Below are positions 5,856 through 7,599 of a DNA stretch of 7,599 nt, piece after piece (the first letter of the stretch is position 1; every line of letters begins with the position of its first letter). The translations under genes and the position numbers were made by a program. The DNA comes from Candidatus Nomurabacteria bacterium (lineage in GTDB: Bacteria > Patescibacteriota > Saccharimonadia > Saccharimonadales > Saccharimonadaceae): positions 1-7,599 of the forward strand of contig JAISHL010000054.1 of NCBI GenBank assembly GCA_031262565.1. Reading direction: 5' to 3'. The notes below the pieces were generated by a model, which was not told the origin of the DNA, searched no databases, and saw only the letters and a list, made by a program, of their open reading frames with translations.

Positions 5856-6635
5856 TTATTCAAATAAGTCATCGCCCAATATACTAATAACTGGCAGTAC
5901 GACGATCTCGCCTTTATGTATAATTACTTCGCCTCCCATGTCATAGCGATCTTTTACTACTTCGCATTTTATACTCCAGCCACCATCATTTTCGCTATAT
6001 ACAAAATCCATCAATTTCAAGCCTAGGTCACGTTTTTTATTTAGTATTTCAAGGCAAGACCAAGCAGCCGTTTTAAGATCCTCTGGTAGCGGAGCTTCGT
6101 TACTGGCTGTATGTATTACTGCATAGCCATTGTCAGATAACGGACCTTCTTGTAGGGCTTCTATATATTGAGATCCTGGACCAGTATATAATGGCGCATT
6201 AGGGTCTTCGTTGTCGTCAGTTACCGCTTCTGTTGTCTCGCTAGTAGTTATTGCTTCTGTTATCGTTGTAGTCTGCGACTGTCTATTTGTTGTCGCTTTC
6301 TTTTGTGTTGTGCTTTCTACTTCTTCGCTCGTGCTTACGTTTGGTGTAATCGCATTTCTAGAAGGCTTATTTTTATCTGGCTTTGATGCATTATTTATAG
6401 CAAAAGCCCCTCCTAAAACCAAGCCAAGAGTAAGACCGCCAGCGACAAGCGCTCTTTTTGTGTTTTTACTCACTTTTTTATTTTTGTCATTTTCACTATT
6501 CTCGTTACTATAAGTTGTTTTAGCTTCGTTAGATTGCCCTGATAATACATTATCGTCACAGGAAACATAAAAAGTTTGTCCTCCGACTTCAATTTTATTC
6601 TTATCTGCCTCTGGTGCCTGATAAATTTCACTCAT
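5856..6635 (-). CDS. Single-pass membrane protein with Thr-rich linker and extracytoplasmic domain, function unknown
   Basis: The 259-residue product has a polar cytoplasmic part (1-61) beginning MSEIYQAPEADKNKIEVGG, one membrane segment (about 62-80, ALVAGGLTLGLVLGGAFAI), a Thr/Ser-rich linker (97-139, with TTT and ETTEA runs) and an outer domain (about 148-259). The N-terminus has the short strand pattern KIEVGGQTFYVS. I do not recognise the outer domain. Thr-rich linkers like this usually lift a domain through the wall. ATG 6635 is preferred over the longer frame from 6677, because AAGGAG (6650-6645 on the minus strand) is 9 nt away and the longer start would lie inside the promoter's -10 box. 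It is convergent with the 1021-residue protein gene and shares its A/T-rich codon style, so the two may have arrived together. A surface-anchored accessory protein is the likeliest role. Confidence 0.8.
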   Translation of the reverse strand: MSEIYQAPEADKNKIEVGGQTFYVSCDDNVLSGQSNEAKTTYSNENSENDKNKKVSKNTKRALVAGGLTLGLVLGGAFAINNASKPDKNKPSRNAITPNVSTSEEVESTTQKKATTNRQSQTTTITEAITTSETTEAVTDDNEDPNAPLYTGPGSQYIEALQEGPLSDNGYAVIHTASNEAPLPEDLKTAAWSCLEILNKKRDLGLKLMDFVYSENDGGWSIKCEVVKDRYDMGGEVIIHKGEIVVLPVISILGDDLFE

Positions 6636-6678
6636 AACCATTAACTCCTTACTAAATAAAGTTTGACTATGCCTCAAA

Positions 6679-6706
6679 ATTATACACTTTTTTCAAAAAT
6701 TTGCAA
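6679..6706 (-). promoter_or_regulatory. Minus-strand promoter of the Thr-rich membrane protein gene
   Basis: Read on the minus strand, TTGCAA (6706-6701), a 16-bp spacer and TATAAT (6684-6679), a perfect -10 box. Transcription would begin near 6672, giving a leader of about 37 nt with the Shine-Dalgarno site AAGGAG. It is back to back with the HEPN gene promoter, 18 bp separating the two -35 boxes. Confidence 0.75.
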
Positions 6707-6724
6707 CCACAAGCGTAATAAAAA

Positions 6725-6753
6725 TTGTAAAATCGTCGGTTTTTTGGTAGAAT
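6725..6753 (+). promoter_or_regulatory. Extended -10 promoter for a leaderless HEPN-MNT transcript
   Basis: TTGTAA (6725-6730), a 17-bp spacer and TGGTAGAAT (6745-6753). Seven bases after the -10 box is position 6760, the A of the HEPN start codon, so the predicted mRNA starts at or beside the ATG. No Shine-Dalgarno site is present. Confidence 0.75.
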
Positions 6754-6759
6754 ATAGTC

Positions 6760-7167
6760 ATGTTTAATATAATGAATTTAAGTAACGCAGTGAAATCTCT
6801 GGATAATTCGATAAAGGTTTATGAATCGGAGAAAGCGATAGATGAAAACTCGCTAAAATTAGATGTGATTGCTGCTGGGGTGATTCAAAACTTTGAATTC
6901 ACATATGAGTTGGCGTGGAAAACGATTCGCAAATGGCTGGCATTTAATATCAGTCCGTCTGCGGTTGACGATATTACGCGTCGTGAGCTTTATATTTTGG
7001 CGGTTGATTATGGTTTAATTAGTAACGAAAAAAGTTGGCTGGATTTTAACGCTGCGCGAAATAATACGTCACATAATTATGACGAGGTTGTGGCTGATGA
7101 TACTCTGGCGGCGGCGCAAAAGTTTAACATTGAAGCTAAAAAATTGTTGGAGAATTTGCAAAAATGA
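6760..7167 (+). CDS. HEPN-domain toxin of a HEPN/MNT toxin-antitoxin module
   Basis: The 135-residue helical protein belongs to the HEPN family known as nucleotidyltransferase substrate-binding proteins (HI0074-like). It has the family's conserved helix QNFEFTYELAWKTIRKWL (43-60) and, at 100-107, RNNTSHNY, an exact RX4HXY motif. In studied HepT toxins the Arg and His are the RNase active site and the Tyr is the residue AMPylated by the partner MNT protein to silence the toxin. R100, H105 and Y107 are all present, so the toxin looks intact. It overlaps the MNT gene by 4 bp (ATGA), which implies coupled translation. The start at 6760 is leaderless by promoter position; ATG 6772 is the only near alternative and has no ribosome site either. 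The exact RNA target cannot be read from sequence. Confidence 0.92.
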   Translation: MFNIMNLSNAVKSLDNSIKVYESEKAIDENSLKLDVIAAGVIQNFEFTYELAWKTIRKWLAFNISPSAVDDITRRELYILAVDYGLISNEKSWLDFNAARNNTSHNYDEVVADDTLAAAQKFNIEAKKLLENLQK

Positions 7168-7448
7168 TTCAAATCAAGGCGGAGGATTTGGCGGTCGTTA
7201 AAAAGTTGCTGAATTTTGAAGTTCCCGATAAAGAAGTGGTCGCGTTTGGATCGAGGGTTTATGGCGTGCCTCGCGAAAAATCCGATTTAGATATTGCCGT
7301 CAAGGGCGCAACGACAGCGGAAATTAACCAGTTAAAAGATTATTTTTCTGTTGCGCCTCTGTCAATTATTATTGATGTGTCGAATTATGAAAAACTGGAC
7401 GATTGGTTGCGAAAAATAGTTGACGAACAGGGCGAAAAAATTCAATAA
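7164..7448 (+). CDS. MNT-type minimal nucleotidyltransferase antitoxin
   Basis: The 94-residue protein is a minimal nucleotidyltransferase of the Pol-beta superfamily, close in size to HI0073-like proteins. The catalytic signature GSX10DXD is complete: G29-S30 in FGSRVYG, then D41 and D43 in SDLDIAV, with a third acidic residue D71 in SIIIDVSNY. In the MntA/HepT system such an enzyme transfers AMP from ATP to the Tyr of the toxin's RX4HXY motif. The same pairing is expected here because both motifs are intact and the genes overlap by 4 bp. GGAG at 7149-7152 is 11 nt before the ATG and could assist, but coupling to the upstream stop is the more likely way it is translated. The next gene, ftsI, has its own promoter. 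Confidence 0.92.
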   Translation: MIQIKAEDLAVVKKLLNFEVPDKEVVAFGSRVYGVPREKSDLDIAVKGATTAEINQLKDYFSVAPLSIIIDVSNYEKLDDWLRKIVDEQGEKIQ

Positions 7449-7451
7449 TTA

Positions 7452-7480
7452 TTGCGGTTATATATAAAATCTGTTAGAAT
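7452..7480 (+). promoter_or_regulatory. Extended -10 promoter for a near-leaderless ftsI transcript
   Basis: TTGCGG (7452-7457), a 17-bp spacer and TGTTAGAAT (7472-7480). The expected transcription start, about 7487, is 3 nt before the ATG at 7490. No Shine-Dalgarno site exists. This gives the downstream dcw genes a promoter independent of mraZ. Confidence 0.72.
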
Positions 7481-7489
7481 AGTTTTACG

Positions 7490-7599
7490 ATGGCAAAACA
7501 AAAAAAATTTCGCTCAAAATGGCTGGTGGGGGGATTATTTGCGGTGTTTGCGATTTTTGGGTTGAAATTATTTTCGATACAGATTGTCGATCATGATAA
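7490..7599 (+). CDS. ftsI: Penicillin-binding protein 2 / FtsI, N-terminus (3' partial)
   Basis: The frame is open from ATG 7490 to the window edge, 36 complete codons. It reads MAKQKKFRSKWLVGG and then a membrane segment (about 12-31) ending GLKLFSIQIVDHD. A short basic cytoplasmic end, one signal anchor and the R/K-L-F-x-I-Q-I-V pattern just after it are typical of FtsI-type class B penicillin-binding proteins, the septal transpeptidases that cross-link peptidoglycan with FtsW, FtsL and FtsB. The catalytic domain lies outside the window, so the call rests on this N-terminus and on the expected position after ftsL in a dcw cluster, here displaced by the inserted block. An elongation-type PBP2 would look alike at this end. 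Confidence 0.75.
   Translation, partial: MAKQKKFRSKWLVGGLFAVFAIFGLKLFSIQIVDHD

Noticed and set aside
6211..6513. 100-codon hydrophobic plus-strand ORF
   Set aside because: It is the antisense shadow of the Thr-rich linker and membrane segment of the minus-strand gene; Thr and Ala codons read backwards give Val, Ser and Cys runs.
6636..6677. N-terminal extension of the minus-strand membrane protein to 6677
   Set aside because: The extra 14 codons would begin beside the TATAAT box of its own promoter, upstream of the expected transcript start; ATG 6635 has AAGGAG at 9 nt.
1..7599. TGA recoded as Gly, as in some Patescibacteria (Gracilibacteria/Absconditabacteria)
   Set aside because: No gene here has an in-frame internal TGA, and TGA is the HEPN stop at the point of overlap with the MNT start.
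1..7599. CRISPR array, tRNA, rRNA or insertion sequence
   Set aside because: No regularly spaced long repeats, no tRNA-like cloverleaf or rRNA sequence in the gaps, and no transposase or terminal inverted repeats were seen.

Overview
The window looks like chromosomal DNA of a moderately AT-rich bacterium that uses the standard genetic code (TAA, TAG and TGA all act as stops; the HEPN gene ends in TGA). My best guess is a Patescibacteria/CPR organism, most likely Candidatus Saccharibacteria. This is an inference from the compact and diverged division-gene cluster, the leaderless-looking promoters and the style of the large glycine-rich membrane protein. No marker gene here proves it.

Layout. 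Positions 1-248 hold the 3' end of a sensor histidine kinase, closed by a good intrinsic terminator (269-317). The division and cell-wall (dcw) cluster then starts: a sigma70-type promoter overlain by four 10-bp-phased repeats that look like MraZ operator boxes (335-374), mraZ (444-830), an unusually long 335-bp gap with a palindrome and a doubtful 41-codon ORF, rsmH/mraW (1166-2068), a 275-bp leader with a 19-codon ORF behind a very strong Shine-Dalgarno site and an 11-bp hairpin, and a small FtsL-like protein (2344-2712). The cluster resumes at 7490 with the start of an FtsI/PBP2-like gene that runs off the window.

Between ftsL and ftsI sits a block of about 4.7 kb that does not belong to the usual dcw order. 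It holds a 1021-residue membrane protein of unknown function (2754-5819), a convergent minus-strand gene for a 259-residue single-pass membrane protein with a Thr-rich linker (5856-6635), and a two-gene HEPN/MNT toxin-antitoxin module (6760-7167 and 7164-7448) with both catalytic motifs intact. This is the accessory part of the window.

Expression. Three plus-strand genes (2754, 6760, 7490) each have an extended -10 box of the form TGnTAGAAT ending only 6 to 9 bases before the start codon, a -35-like TTG hexamer 17-18 bp upstream, and no Shine-Dalgarno site. They are probably transcribed as leaderless or nearly leaderless mRNAs. In contrast, mraZ, the 19-codon ORF, ftsL and the minus-strand gene have ordinary leaders with Shine-Dalgarno sites. 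The dcw genes would build the septum: MraZ regulates the cluster, RsmH methylates 16S rRNA, FtsL and FtsI belong to the divisome. The inserted block adds surface or envelope proteins and a stress or defence toxin-antitoxin pair.
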